NCBI GenBank assembly: GCA_025642075.2
Contig: JAODUO010000050.1
Location: 277,501 to 341,500 of the forward strand
From: Ridgeia piscesae
Lineage: Eukaryota; Annelida; Polychaeta; Sabellida; Siboglinidae
DNA: 64,000 bases
Direction: 5' to 3'
Shown here: positions 36,701 through 48,500 of the stretch, piece after piece
How the letters are laid out: each line of letters opens with the position of its first letter
How positions within the stretch are numbered: the first letter of the stretch is position 1
Notes under the pieces: model-generated
Database searches by the model: none
Seen by the model: only the letters and a program-made list of their open reading frames with translations
Told to the model about the DNA's origin: nothing
Made by a program: the position numbers and the translations under genes

Positions 36701-37262
36701 CTTCACTTCATAATTGCAACATGACTGTGTTGTTCTTAGAGAAGTCGAGGTGGTGTTTCATTGAACAACTTTGCCGTAGAGAGAAATGTAGAAGGCTTTG
36801 GGCCATCCTAAGGACTTAGGTTTTGCCTCTCTGAATAGTGGAGTGATATACCCAGTCAGTTGAATAAGTTATTATTTATGAAGAGAGTAGGAGTCGTGTA
36901 GAATATGGACGGAACCCATAGAATATGGACCCCCCATAGAAAATGAAACCCGTGTCCATATTCTGTGGGGTCCATATTATATATAGTTTGTGTGAGCACT
37001 GTTGAAACGGAGAATGGTCAGTTAACTCAAAACAAAACATGAACTGGTCATACATGAAACATTAACACAATTTGTTTCTCCATGTGCAGTATTGTAGTTT
37101 GTTGAGATGACAAGAAATTAATTAATGAGTACATATTACTCTTACCCCTGGGGTAGTTATATTTAGTCAACCATCCCACAATAAGGAACAGTTCACACAT
37201 TTTAGCAGTTGATAGGATTCATAGTATTCACAGTCAAATATGACTGGCATTTTAATGGCAAT

Positions 37263-37312
37263 GATGGCTAAAATAATAACAAAGATGGCTAAAATAATAA
37301 CAAAGATGGCTG
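37263..37312 (+). repeat. 21-bp tandem repeat, about 2.4 copies
   Basis: The unit GATGGCTAAAATAATAACAA plus A is repeated head to tail, then diverges. Confidence 0.8.
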
Positions 37313-37389
37313 TGATATTCTAGATACAATCTATGAATTGCATTATAGTATTTTACCAATTTGTTCAGATTTTTTTAAAGGGAGGTCAA

Positions 37390-37427
37390 AATTATATATA
37401 TATATACGTATATATATATATATACAT
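37390..37427. repeat. TA microsatellites
   Basis: Two short TA tracts interrupted by CG lie between the two copies of the 74-bp direct repeat. Confidence 0.8.
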
Positions 37428-37994
37428 TACCAATTTGTTCAACTTTTTGAAAGGGGGTCCAAATTATATATGTCAGATCCATTTTCTACGGAGGTCCATA
37501 TTCTGACACTGGAAATTAAACAAACGAGAAATTTAATTATTAATTATGCAGGAACCCTTAATAATAATATATTTATTTCTAACCTTTTGTGTGTGTGAGG
37601 TAACCAAAGAAAATTGCACTAAAATGTACTTTGATATTTATATTATTTATGTCTAAAAGAATTGAGGAAACTAAAGAAAATGGCACTTAGATGTAATGGA
37701 AAGTTTTTCCTGCAGAAGGTTTGCGTACAAGACTGTGGAGTGTGTGCTTTTGATCTTTGGCTGTGTTACAGAAATGGGATCGCCTGTGTGGCTTGTTCAC
37801 CCAGTCATGCAGGCGATTGCTTACTGTTTATTGGCGTCAGGTAGCTCTGTGTTATCAGACATGACAGTGCCCCTAATAGTGGCCTGGCCCTCTCATTATG
37901 CTGGGCGCCTGTTGTCACAGGAACCAATGATAAAGTTTATTGGTTGCATTAGCTGGCCTTGTGTTAGTTGTGTGTGTTGTGCATGCCTTGTGTA

Positions 37995-38261
37995 CTACAG
38001 CCCACTTAGAACAAGACCCTGAAAGCTGTGGTTTCCTGTGTGTGTGCACTTGTCATTACATAAATATGTAGAAGTAAAGATAGGTGCGGCCTCCGGCGTA
38101 ATCTCGTTCTCAAGCGCATCGCTGGAAATTGATAACCGGTCGTAGGTCGAAGCCTTCAACTTGGGAAAGGTGAAGGTTGCTATATCATCCGTTGCTATTA
38201 TCCAGTGAGAATGTTCTCGGCCATTGATAAACAGATGCATGGTGTGAATGCTTTTTAGCAT
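37995..38261 (-). pseudogene. Unidentified minus-strand frame downstream of the 38.7-kb remnant
   Basis: An 88-codon frame contains LFINGREHSHWIIATDDIAT and YDRLSISSDALENEITPEAA, with GC- and CpG-richer composition than the flanks. It lies on the same strand, 440 bp downstream of the remnant at 38703-39260, so both may derive from one element. No domain was recognised. Confidence 0.15.
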
Positions 38262-38310
38262 GCAAGATTGATTCCTGGTGTGCCATGGCTGGCAGTTGGT
38301 AATTTTTTAT

Positions 38311-38314
<4 letters not shown>

Positions 38315-38347
<33 letters not shown>
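38315..38347. repeat. AT microsatellite
   Basis: About 16 AT units, followed by three GTTATATA words. Confidence 0.95.
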
Positions 38348-38351
<4 letters not shown>

Positions 38352-38702
38352 TATAGTTATATAGCCTTTGTGTTATTACTAATTTAAGACTTATGATTTT
38401 ATCCTCATCATCCTGAGAACATATGTAAAAGTCTAGTGAAAATGTTTTCTATGACTGCTTGACGACCACTTTTAAAGTTACTTAAACGTACAATTTTAAT
38501 TCTGGTGCTATCAGTGTGATTTTATTTTATTAGTATCCTTTATATTATTGGTAAAGCGTATGCTTTGCTAACATGTTAATTTATTAAATATGTTATGGCT
38601 AAGATTAAGGTTAGTCGTGCATTATCATAGATGTCAGTATTGTCATACCCATGTAGTTGATTCATATGCAAGTAGTTTATAATTCAAGAAATCTCTCTAA
38701 AT

Positions 38703-39260
38703 TTAAATGACAATAGTGGCATTGTCAAACCTGCATAGTGCAATGATATCCATGTGAGTCATGTGGTCTATTTTGGGTGACGTCTGTTGTACCACTTGAG
38801 CTCTAAAATTAGGTGATGTTATATTCTTGAAGACGATATCCTCGTATGTCTTCTGGGCTGTCCAAAGGGCACAGACATAACTCGAGAATGTTGGTTTTAT
38901 TCCGTCTGGCAGTTCCTGTTTTGGTCGTGAAATGAAAACGGGTTTATGGCCTGTTTGTCTTACCTGCGGTGCAAGTTGCCACAATATTGATCTGTTCTTT
39001 GGCCATGAGGTCTAGGGTGAGGCTGGCCTTCAGTTTGATGCTGATGACGTGAGTTTTCTTTCGTCTGTGACAGAAGATCCTGTTTCTCTTTTTCACTCCA
39101 TGTAAACCCGCACCTCAGTCCTTTTGCAGCCCTTCCTCGCAGAATCCTCTTAACTGTCTCACTTTATGCCTGTCTTCCATTTCAAGGACATCAATTGTCA
39201 ATATGCAAACTTTCGAGTACCGTAAGTGTAACTCTACCGAGGTACCAAGGTCTGGTTGCA
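38703..39260 (-). pseudogene. Possible decayed coding sequence on the minus strand
   Basis: Three consecutive minus-strand segments look protein-like but lie in different frames. About 39260-39100 reads through YSKVCILTIDVLEMEDRHKV to a stop. About 39095-38950 reads KTHVISIKLKASLTLDLMAK. 38984-38703 reads RPKQELPDGIKPTFSSYVCA and on to NATIVI-stop. Frame changes within 20-60 bases suggest small indels in an old coding sequence. I cannot name the family. The run could also be coincidence. Confidence 0.18.
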
Positions 39261-41187
39261 TATTTATGTATAATTATATTTCCTTGGCGAAGTATCGTTT
39301 TGTCTAGCAATTGGGGATTATCCGATATATGTAAGAAAAACAAAGCCGTTGTTAATTACGGCTACTTTTCTAGTGGGCTTTGCTCCTTCCTACCTGAGAG
39401 AATTGAATAGTGAGTGATCTGGAGATGGCGCCACTGTAATGACGAGAATTGTTGCCCCAGATTTGTTGCCCTGTAGATGGGTATGGGGGAGCATTAGTAT
39501 ATAATTATAGCATATGGTCCAAATTGTGATTGTACATCATAAGACATTTAAGTAAAAAGCAAATTTGGATGATCAATCGTGGTATTTTCCGTGTTGCTGA
39601 TCACCGTCTGGAACAGCTTCCCTGTTGTGTCACGTGTCACTCGGTTGCCTTTAAGTACTAGTAATGATTGATTGTTTCAATTGGATTGTCTTTTATCCCT
39701 GCCCCCCCGGTGGGGGGCAGATGTCCCCTAGTCCCATGTATCTTCTTCATTCAGATCCCATCATAAAAAATACAGATAGGACAGTGAATTAACATAACGT
39801 AAAAATTGAGACGCACACTTGAGTTTTATAAACGCGAAGGATTCATACGACAAGTGGAGAACATCGGAATAATATATAACAATCTGATTCTCCACAGTAG
39901 AATGCAGAAATTATAGTAATCATTATTGTTTCTTCTTTAAAGACGTGATTGATTTAGATTCTAGTTGGCAGCCACTGTAATGGCTCCAGGATTGAACACA
40001 ATTATGCTGCATGAAGATGTTTAAACATAGGTGCACACAGTCACCATCACTGTCAGTGTTTACGTGCTAACTCCGCACAGGTATTTCTTCTGTGAACCCA
40101 GCAGAATGTGTGCACTTTCGCATGCGAGAATTCCCTTTACAGTGAAGGGCATTTTAAATATTAGCACCGGTGTACTGAAAAACCTTGCCGTTGAAGTAAG
40201 CGGGGGTGGGGTGATTAAGAGCCTCCCTCCGTAGGAGTCGCTAGAGGGTGCTGACTGTAGTCGCTGGGGCGGCTGGCTGGGTGGTCCAGGGGTGTTAGTT
40301 TCCTCCGCGGATGTGTTGGAGGAAACACTCACAGCCATTGATATTTATTATATACTCACTCCGCTGTTGAGGCAGAGGCCAATGACTGGCAACGCTCGAT
40401 TAAGAAGTAACGTACAAAGCGTCGTCCCGTTGGTGCGGACATGTTATGACAACGTGGTACAAAGAACAGACCGACAAATATCATTATACTCTGTGTACAT
40501 TGTTTTTCACTTAATCTGTCCACCGTGATTCCGTGGTGTGTTATTTATGGCGTCCCAAGTTTGTTATCGTATTTACACACGTTATTGATCCGTTTCGGAT
40601 TAGTGTGACTTACCAAGGTAGGCTGTTTTTGAGGTGACAGTTAGTGTCCTGCAGGTGTTTTAGGGGTGGAATTCATTTGCCACATTTCAGAAATTTATGG
40701 GGGTGTCTATTTATATCATAGAAATTTTTTGCATTGTGTTTGATTTCAGATGTTTTCTTAGACAAATACAAATGCCATTTGAAATATCCGGTCTGTTTTA
40801 GAATGCAAAATACTAGTACCCATGATCGGATAGAAACATGTGGTTTTGTGATGTTAAATGCGTACGTTCATTTCACAATACCTGGTAATAAAAGGCGAAA
40901 TGTGAAAGCCTGTATAAATTATTGCATGAAATTGTGACAGTGAATTAGTCAGACATACATCATATCCCGCCCGTTTGTCATCACTATCATCATCATCATC
41001 ATTGTACATCCTTAGAGTCCTGTGGTTGGGCAAAGGCTGCATCAGCCTGTCTTGTGGTATCCTCCGCTAGATGGCGCCCTTGCAGTACTCATCCAGTTTG
41101 TCCCTCCATCATCTTACCAGTCTCCATCTAGATCGTATCCATTCGTAAGGTTTTCTGACTAATACATGGTTTGTTTCGCTGCTGCAG
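39261..41187. other. 3' end of intron 1
   Basis: No further exon was recognised. It holds a strong C/G hairpin at 39699-39720 and a CAT trinucleotide run at about 40982-41002, then ends at the exon 2 acceptor. Confidence 0.55.
39699..39720. other. Perfect 9-bp GC hairpin
   Basis: CTGCCCCCC pairs with GGGGGGCAG across a 4-base loop. Not followed by a T run, and not a terminator in this context. Confidence 0.7.
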
Positions 41188-41433
41188 GAGACCCGTACAA
41201 TCGCCACTGTGACATTGCGGACAACTTCACTTCGCCCTACGTGAGCGCCCTCTTTGAGCGCTATACGATCGTGTCGGGCTGCAGCAGTATCGAAGTGACG
41301 AACACGACGACGCCGTCGCGCGAGGTCCATGTCATCAACCTCGTCAACAGCGAACCTCGGGATGACACAGTGGCGACACCTGGTGGCAAGAGGGTGGTCG
41401 TGAGGTTGGACATCAAGCCAATCGGAGACACGG
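41188..41433 (+). CDS. TGFBR3: Betaglycan (TGFBR3)-like co-receptor, exon 2: start of the orphan domain
   Basis: The exon is 246 nt, phase 1 at both ends, with acceptor TTTCGCTGCTGCAG and donor GTGAGT. It encodes residues 33-114. From memory it aligns to the N-terminal orphan domain of vertebrate betaglycan: the first Cys (C40), then LFERYTIVSGCSS (C64) against human LMESFTVLSGCAS, REVHVINL against QEVHVLNL, and VVRLDIKPI against VTLHLNPI. The two cysteines and the EVHV strand are family hallmarks and are also present, more weakly, in endoglin. N-glycosylation sequons are visible at NFT (45) and NTT (71). Betaglycan is a membrane-anchored co-receptor that presents TGF-beta2, inhibins and BMPs to type II receptors, and the orphan domain is one of its two ligand-binding regions. 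The exon is GC-richer than the surrounding intron. The loop between VINL and the VVRLDI strand looks a few residues longer than in the human protein. Confidence 0.88.
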
Positions 41434-41444
41434 GTGAGTTGGTG

Positions 41445-41866
41445 TCAGTGACCCGACGTTAGTGATGTGACGCTAGCAGGGCAATATTAGTGACATAGTG
41501 CTAGTGACGTGGCATAGCGATGTAGTGCTATTGCTATGACACTGACATAGTGCTAATAACTTGACACAGTGACAGTGCTAGTGACTAGATATAGTGACAT
41601 AGTGCTAGTGATGTAGCTTAGTGACAAGACATAGTGACATGGTGCTAGTGACACAACACAGTGACATAATGCTAGTGATGTAACTTAGTGATATAGTGCA
41701 AGTGACATGGCGCAATCGTGTAATACTAGTGACGTGGTATAGTGACACAGTACTAGTGACGCAGCACAACAATGTAGTAGTAGTGACATGGCACTTGTGA
41801 CTCAGTGGAAAGTGACATGACATCAGTGATGTTGCGACATCATGACATGGCGCCAGTGACATAATG
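41445..41866 (+). repeat. Degenerate GTGACATAGTGCTA-type tandem repeat
   Basis: Starting 11 bases after the exon 2 donor, words such as AGTGACATAGTGCTAGTGAC recur every 10-20 bases with many substitutions. Decay to the 3' side is visible. An old, diverged simple array. Confidence 0.7.
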
Positions 41867-42630
41867 GCATCACCATAAAAGTAAATGCTAGCAGGTATTC
41901 TATCCATACATGGCAGGGTCAATTCATCACAAGATAACCAAACAAACATTGACAGTCAATATTTTGTTTTGTTTTCAGTGCTGTTTGTTTTTTATGGACT
42001 TTAGAATCAATAATGGTGAAACAACTGCCACGGTTCAACGACTTTGATGGAGTTTGTGGTTGAGTGACGCTGTTGACGGATTTATGCATTGCTACGCACA
42101 GTCAGCCAGTGCAGGCAGGAAACAAAATAAAATAAGGATTTGGAAACCATGGTTTGCAATACTCAGAACATAATTGTTTTATTATTTTTCCATTAAAGTG
42201 ATCAAAGCATTGTACGCGATCACGTAAGTTAACCTCTGCACAATGAAAGTTAATATATAAATAATAGAGTATATTTGTTTATCTAATAATTACAAGGAAA
42301 ATTAAAGGAGATTTGAATTAAAGAGTAAAATTATTCATTAAGAAAATTGGCTAATAATTATTATTTTGTTTTCGTACACAGTCGTTTTGATATACGTAAA
42401 GTATAAGTTCCATGGTTCAGAAAATGTTGTATATACGAAGTCATAAAATGGCGTACTAGTATTATAAATCAGATGCATGTAATAGACTTGTTACTGTAGT
42501 TGATTTTATAATAATAATTTTATCTAGACAATAAAATCCAAAATACAACCCTGTCAAATGGCGTGGTCAACGATCAGCATAGTGCAATTCATGACACATC
42601 AGTAAATAGCAGACTTTTCCCATGCTACCG

Positions 42631-43385
42631 TGTAGAAGTATGCTGTTGTACAAAGCTACTATGTAGAAGTATGCTGTTGTACAAAGCTACTATGTAGAAG
42701 TATGCTGTTGTACAAAGCTACTATGTAGAAGTATGCTATTGTACAAAGCTACTGTGTAGAAGTATGCTGTTGTACAAAGCTACTATGTAGAAGTATGCTA
42801 TTGTACAAAGCTACTGTGTAGAAGTATGCTGTTGTACAAAGCTACTATGTAGAAGTATGCTATTGTACAAAGCTACTGTGTAGAAGTATGCTGTTGTACA
42901 AAGCTACTATGTAGAAGTATGCTATTGTACAAAGCTACTGTGTAGAAGTATGCTGTTGTACAAAGCTACTATGTAGAAGTATGCTGTTGTACAAAGCTAC
43001 TATGTAGAAGTATGCTGTTGTACAAAGCTACTATGTAGAAGTATGCTGTTGTACAAAGCTACTATGTAGAAGTATGCTATTGTACAAAGCTACTATGTAG
43101 AAGTATGCTGTTGTACAAAGCTACTATGTAAAAGTATGCTGTTGTACAAAGCTACTATGTAGAAGTATGCTGTTGTACAAAGCTACTATGTAGAAGTATG
43201 CTATTGTACAAAGCTACTATGTAGAAGTATGCTATTGTACAAAGCTACTATGTAGAAGTATGCTATTGTACAAAGCTACTATGTAGAAGTATGCTATTGT
43301 ACAAAGCTACTATGTAGAAGTATGCTATTGTACAAAGCTACTATGTAGAAGTATGCTATTGTACAAAGCTGCTATATAGAAGTAT
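42631..43385 (+). repeat. 31-bp minisatellite, about 24 copies
   Basis: The unit is CTACTATGTAGAAGTATGCT followed by GTTGTACAAAG. Variants differ at two places (TATGTAG/TGTGTAG and CTGTTG/CTATTG). In the middle the two variants alternate as 62-bp dimers, while the 3' third is uniform CTATTG. The unit has no stop-free coding potential of note. Confidence 0.95.
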
Positions 43386-45390
43386 ATTAATTTTGACACA
43401 ACTTTTGGATCTGCCAGTTTCGTAAATTTGCCATGGTACATTATTATAGAAGTCTTAAATTGACACCTTTCAACGTGACAACTCTAAAGGCAGCCTTGGC
43501 CCATGTGGATAGACTGGCCTCTATTCCTTGATTGACACTAATGCCTGGGTAAAGGGCAAACTAAATTGGAACTACTTTGCATAGTTGGCAGGTGTAAGGT
43601 GAAAGAACTGAAATTGTAAACACCCTTTCAAATTGTAAGACCAAAAAAACCTGTTTGTCGAACAATGACAGTTAGATGCCACGACTGTGTAGTTTTATTC
43701 AGATGATTTAAATAGCAGCCAAATATTCCTTGAGACTATGTAAGGCACGCATAATTGACAAGCAGAAAAATACTACACCCAGGAATAACACACAGATGTG
43801 CAAACGGAAAGAAAAACCTATGAATTAAAAGAGACTTTTAAAGACTAGTTTGTGAGATGTTGACACATTTGGGATCCATTCCCCAGTTATCTCTCCCACG
43901 TATCCCAGGCCAAAACAGTTCCCTATTATCCCAGCTGTTCCCAGCCGCGCTCTGCTAATATGCTGTATTAGGTTGCCATGAGTGAACTCACTACAAAAAG
44001 ATGACTGTGCAACTCTTATGAAACGGGCTATAGCTGCTGCCACCCAGTGATTTGCCAAACAGTTGGACAGCTAGAGTCTTGTTCGCTGCCATGTCACTTG
44101 ATGGCTCAGTTGCCACTTCAAAGGCTGTCATGAAATATTAGGCCATGTTAGGCTCTGGGAATGGGATATTTCCTGTAATTACACTGGAAGGGCTGTCCTT
44201 GGAGGGTGCGTGGGGACAAACAGATACGGTATCCTAGTGGGTGTTCCCTAGCCTAGATACAGCCCGCATCTGTTCCCCTGTAATTACTCTAGCAGTTCTC
44301 AACTCTGACATCAGGTGCTATTTATGGATGTTTTTAAAAAAATAATCCAACAAACTTTAAATGTGACAATGATGGTAAATATTTGCGGAAATTAAAAGCG
44401 TAAGTAAATGTGTCACCCATAGAGGTTTGTGCCGTCAATTTTTTTATATCAGTTACCGTAGCGACCACTGATACCTGAGAACGGTCTAAGGCGACCAGGC
44501 TCCTGGCGTCAATGCAACTCGTGCTTATATTAATATAAAGTTTATTTTAGCACAACAAAACGTATGCTGAAAAGGTTAAGATTGTCGTCCTGGGCAGTGG
44601 TCGGATGCCGTAAACACATGGAACACCTGGTGGTGTACTGACCCACATTTCCCGGGAATTTCCAGGACCCAGGTGAAGTTCGTTACACACTTAATCAGGT
44701 CAGTAGGTTGCGAGGTGTGAAGGTTTTATTTAAGAAAAACACCCAGTGTGTCCAGTGTTTTCAAAACACTTCTGCTATATTTTATAGTATTGCAGTTCCG
44801 GAATTTTCACAAGGTTCTCATATGTTTCAAAATGAATAGTTTTGATTTGGCGATGTCTTGCAGTTTGGTGTTAAACAGTTGTTTTGGCAATAGAAATCCG
44901 CAAAGTGAATGACTAACTTTGGGTAGAGATTTCACTGACTTATGCGAGTCATGCACCAACCACAATCAGAGCAACTGATTTTATGAGACACTGCTGAAAA
45001 TCGGCCATTGGTATTGTGTGTTAACTCATGTTGAATTACCTACAAGATGATGCCAGCTCTGTTTGGTTTAGCCAATCCTATTTTACTCCGATGTTTTTGG
45101 AATTCCTGTATTTCCTATAATTGGAGAGGCGAACATAGCATGACTTAAGTAAGGTATCGGCAAAATGTATCAGTGTAGATGTGGTAGATAGCATCAATTC
45201 TTGCGTTAGTCTCAACATAATAAACACTGACACCAAAGCTGCTTACATGTTTGCCCAAGACCGACATTCCAGCCTTGGATTGCTAGCGAGAAAGAGAAAC
45301 AAGCACATTTGCCTAGAACTGCTCCGTTTATCAACGAGTGATCCACATGAAACGAGGCTCTATTTCGGCAGCATTCTGTTCGCTGCCATC
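43386..45390. other. Intron 2 segment, nothing recognised
   Basis: Unique sequence without coding or repeat signals of note. Confidence 0.55.
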
Positions 45391-45423
45391 ACGGCGGTGC
45401 CGACCCGTGCCTGGCACCGCCGT
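45391..45423. other. Perfect 11-bp GC-rich inverted repeat
   Basis: ACGGCGGTGCC (45391-45401) pairs with GGCACCGCCGT (45413-45423) across an 11-nt loop. The palindrome GGCACCGGTGCC follows at 45644. The hairpin is too short for a typical microRNA precursor. Confidence 0.75.
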
Positions 45424-48400
45424 CATCCACTTTGTGTGGTGCTGCACCGCGGCATGCGGCGCAGAAACCCGAGGTCGTTTCATGTAGGATAACAACACGC
45501 TGAGCCAAACTGAAGTTGACACAACAAAGTGATTCAGCGTCATCTATTTACCGCTGTCTTTTTCTGTCCCGTTTATGACAGTAACACGTCTTATTTTAGC
45601 ACCGCTTGGATTGTTTTCTCGGCGTTTCTCAGCACTAGTTGGTGGCACCGGTGCCTATTTTTGCTGTTTATGTAGTGCCAGGCGGTGCTAACGCCATTCC
45701 ACTGGCACGTGTATGTATCCGTAACGTCCTGAGGCAGTTCCATCAACCCGGGACAAAGTTTAAGTAAAGATTACTGTGTAATGGCAAGTTTTAGTGGTCG
45801 TAACTTTTTACGATTATAGAAGGCAAGCGAGAGTGCATCGGTGGGCCAAACTCAGCGAGTCATACTTTGGCATCGACTCGGAACATTTCTTGTCATGGTT
45901 CTGTGCGTCGTGTTGTGATAAACCTTATTTTGCCTGTTGCGGGATGCAAGTCATGTGACGCAGTCAGAACTGATATGTTCTGACCTTGGCCATACATATT
46001 AAACTTTAAGTGAAGTTCGTGGATACATTTAATGATTAATTTCATTCAGTACAGCCTCTACAGGGCTTGTTGATATTACAGTTTTTGCCCACCATTTTTA
46101 CAGAAATAAAAATAAATATATCCTGCTGTTCTTACACTGTATTTAATTTATTAACGGGTTCAGAAAGCTATTTCTTGCATCTGTCAATTCTTAGAACTGT
46201 TTTTAATGCTTAAAAACACCGCCCTTCTGCTGCAGTGCCTGTGTTCATCATGGTGCACCAATGAAAAGTGCCTTTAATTTTCTAGAAATAAATCTTTTCT
46301 TGTAAGCAATTATTCACGTTCGCTTGACACGCTGCAAGTCTGGGTTCCATTTTTTTTTCTAGTTTAAGTTTAAAACCCAGGTTTCTTGTCTGGTTTTTTT
46401 ACAGCGCTACAAACACGTCGGCTGTAAACAAACACAGGCGTTCAGTGCACAATTAGACATTTTCTGTCACAAGCAGAAAGGTCTGCCCCTGGCATCTAGA
46501 ACAATCTCGAGAACGATCTCATAGAGTACTGCCTGCGCCACCTTGTGGATTAATTGACAATGTGCATTATGCAAAATCTACGTTGTTGTTGGGTTGACCG
46601 CATTTTAAATGACTGTTTTTAAGGTATTATGAAAAAAATTAAGTAAGTGTCAAAACGTCAGTGGTGTTTATACGCTTGAGTGTAAAAGTGCTACCTTGGA
46701 CTTAACTTGTCTGTGATTTATTTCTAATTGCCCATCCAAGTCGTCGTCTATGTCAGCTTGCCCACTATACGTTGCATAAAACGTAATTATATAATAATTA
46801 TATGCACACAAAAGTACAATTATTTCCATTGATGTCTCAAGAAACTAGGTTGGCATGGAAACGGCTATTTCAGCAAAGTTATTATTATACGCTGCTATCA
46901 CTAAATGTTTTGACATAATTCTAAGACTAACAAAAATTCAGATGCAGAGTTTGTTCATAAAAAGGGTGGTACAAGTGTCTGTTGCGACACTTTTTGAGAA
47001 AAGGATGCTGCTGATGTAATTGATAGGTCAATAGACATGAGTCAGTGCTGGGGTTGGGTAGGGGCGTGGGAGGGAGGGGGGGTCACTGGTTGTGGTGTTG
47101 CAGAGAAACAGTCGGATATGGTCCAAGCCATTTGGCCAATCTATCAGCCGCTCTTATAACAACAACATTTGGCGGATGTATTCTAGTTTCGGTTCACAGA
47201 CAATAGACAGAGATGGGGGAGTTACACATCAGCGATATTCTTTTGCAATCGTTTCTGTTTTTGCTGCGTTTATGACAAATGTTTTTAATGCGTAATTGGG
47301 GTGGCAGTGATTTTGACATGGCACTTCCTGTTCTGGGATTTTTCAAACAGGAAGATAGTTGGCAGTTGTAATTGTAAAGACTGTATTGCTTCGAGTAGAT
47401 ATGCGCATCAGAAATGTACATTTCTGCAGGCGGACAGTGACAGGAAGTTGGTGATTATTCAGTGTTGGAAAGATCCCCCTGGGTAAATAGACAACATCTA
47501 CTGCTCGTTACTGGTGATGTCTGACGGGAATGTTGATTTGGTCTCAAACTAGTTGTAGGATTTGACAAAAGCTCCAGGACAGCTCCACGACAGGTCAATG
47601 ACTTGTGACAGCTGATGACATTGTGATGCAATCTGAATCATAATACTGTGTGCGAGGATTAAAAAGTAGCAACAATGTCGCAGATAATGATGTAGCCAGT
47701 TAATGTTTTGAATTTAGCTGTATTTTTTCACTGTTTCTGCCACAAATGGTGATTCTGTTTCAGTCAAACCGCGTATTAACAGGCTATTTTTAGATTGCCA
47801 CTTTAGTAGTAACAATAGCTAAATTAAATCTAGTTGAAGACATGAATGTGTCCTGTGAATGCAAACATGGTTCATTGCTCATTCGGCATGGGAACCACAC
47901 AAGTGTGGTGCATGGGTATTTCAATAGCTGTTAAGGCAAGGAGGCGTGTGTTTTAATTGAATCACTTGCTGTACTGTTCCGTGTATTAATCTTACTCATT
48001 CGCTGTTTTATTAACATTGCTATGGATTATTTTTTAATCGAGCTTCCACGTCAATTTTAATTGACAAGTAACTGAGTTTCCCTCTGCTCGGCTAAATTCT
48101 TAACATAGTTTTACAACATTTGTAGTCGGCAAATTAATAAGGCATTAACCCTTTATCCACATGCTCTTCCAAACATTCTCAGCGTTGTTTTTCGGTGACG
48201 TTGGTGAGAAACGACACCAGTAATTGTTGTCGCCTCCCTTCACGCAAACATCAAAGTTGACTCATTTTTTCCCCAGTTTTTTCTGGCGACCCCTGTTACT
48301 TGGAACCCGACCCAACGAGGATGTCCTTGAGAAGTTTTCCCCGTAACCATTTGCAGACCGTTCCTTTAACCACCCCAGGGCCCGATCTCATGCCCGGCTT

Positions 48401-48500
48401 CCAACTCGGTTTGTTTACGTTTAGCTGTTTACGTTCGCAGCGAGCGGAAAAAACTAGCGGACAAGAAGCGTGATGTCATGTGATCCATGTCTTGTTTCAG
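45424..48500. other. Intron 2, 3' part, nothing recognised
   Basis: No exon was seen before exon 3 despite scanning acceptor-like sites (for example TCTGTTTCAG at about 47762). Confidence 0.5.

Larger units (their letters stand above)
36899..37507. repeat. Region bracketed by inverted copies of an AGAATATGGAC motif
   Basis: The left edge has AGAATATGGAC at 36899 and again at 36920. An inverted copy (GTCCATATTCTGTGGGGTCC) follows at 36954, and another inverted copy (CATTTTCTACGGAGGTCCAT) at about 37479-37507. Between them are a 74-bp direct repeat starting TACCAATTTGTTCA (37354 and 37428) and TA tracts. This may be a degraded terminal-inverted-repeat element of about 600 bp. Confidence 0.45.
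20958..41187 (+). other. Intron 1 of the betaglycan-like gene (20.2 kb)
   Basis: It runs from GTAAGT to TGCTGCAG and separates the signal-peptide exon from the first ligand-binding exon. It holds a tandem duplication at its 5' edge, several minisatellites, a SINE-like element, copies of dispersed repeats and three weak minus-strand coding candidates. No alternative plus-strand coding exon was recognised inside it. The boundaries are inferred from matching phase and protein alignment, not from transcript data. Confidence 0.75.
41434..48500 (+). other. Intron 2 of the betaglycan-like gene (7.1 kb)
   Basis: It runs from GTGAGT to TTGTTTCAG, phase 1. It contains a degenerate GTGACATAG-type repeat at its start, a 31-bp minisatellite at 42631-43385 and GC-rich hairpins near 45400. 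Confidence 0.8.

Noticed and set aside
42631..43385. CRISPR-like regular array
   Set aside because: Units are head to tail with no unique spacers, and the context is animal intronic DNA without cas genes. The same applies to the arrays at 55255, 58470, 60885 and 62441.
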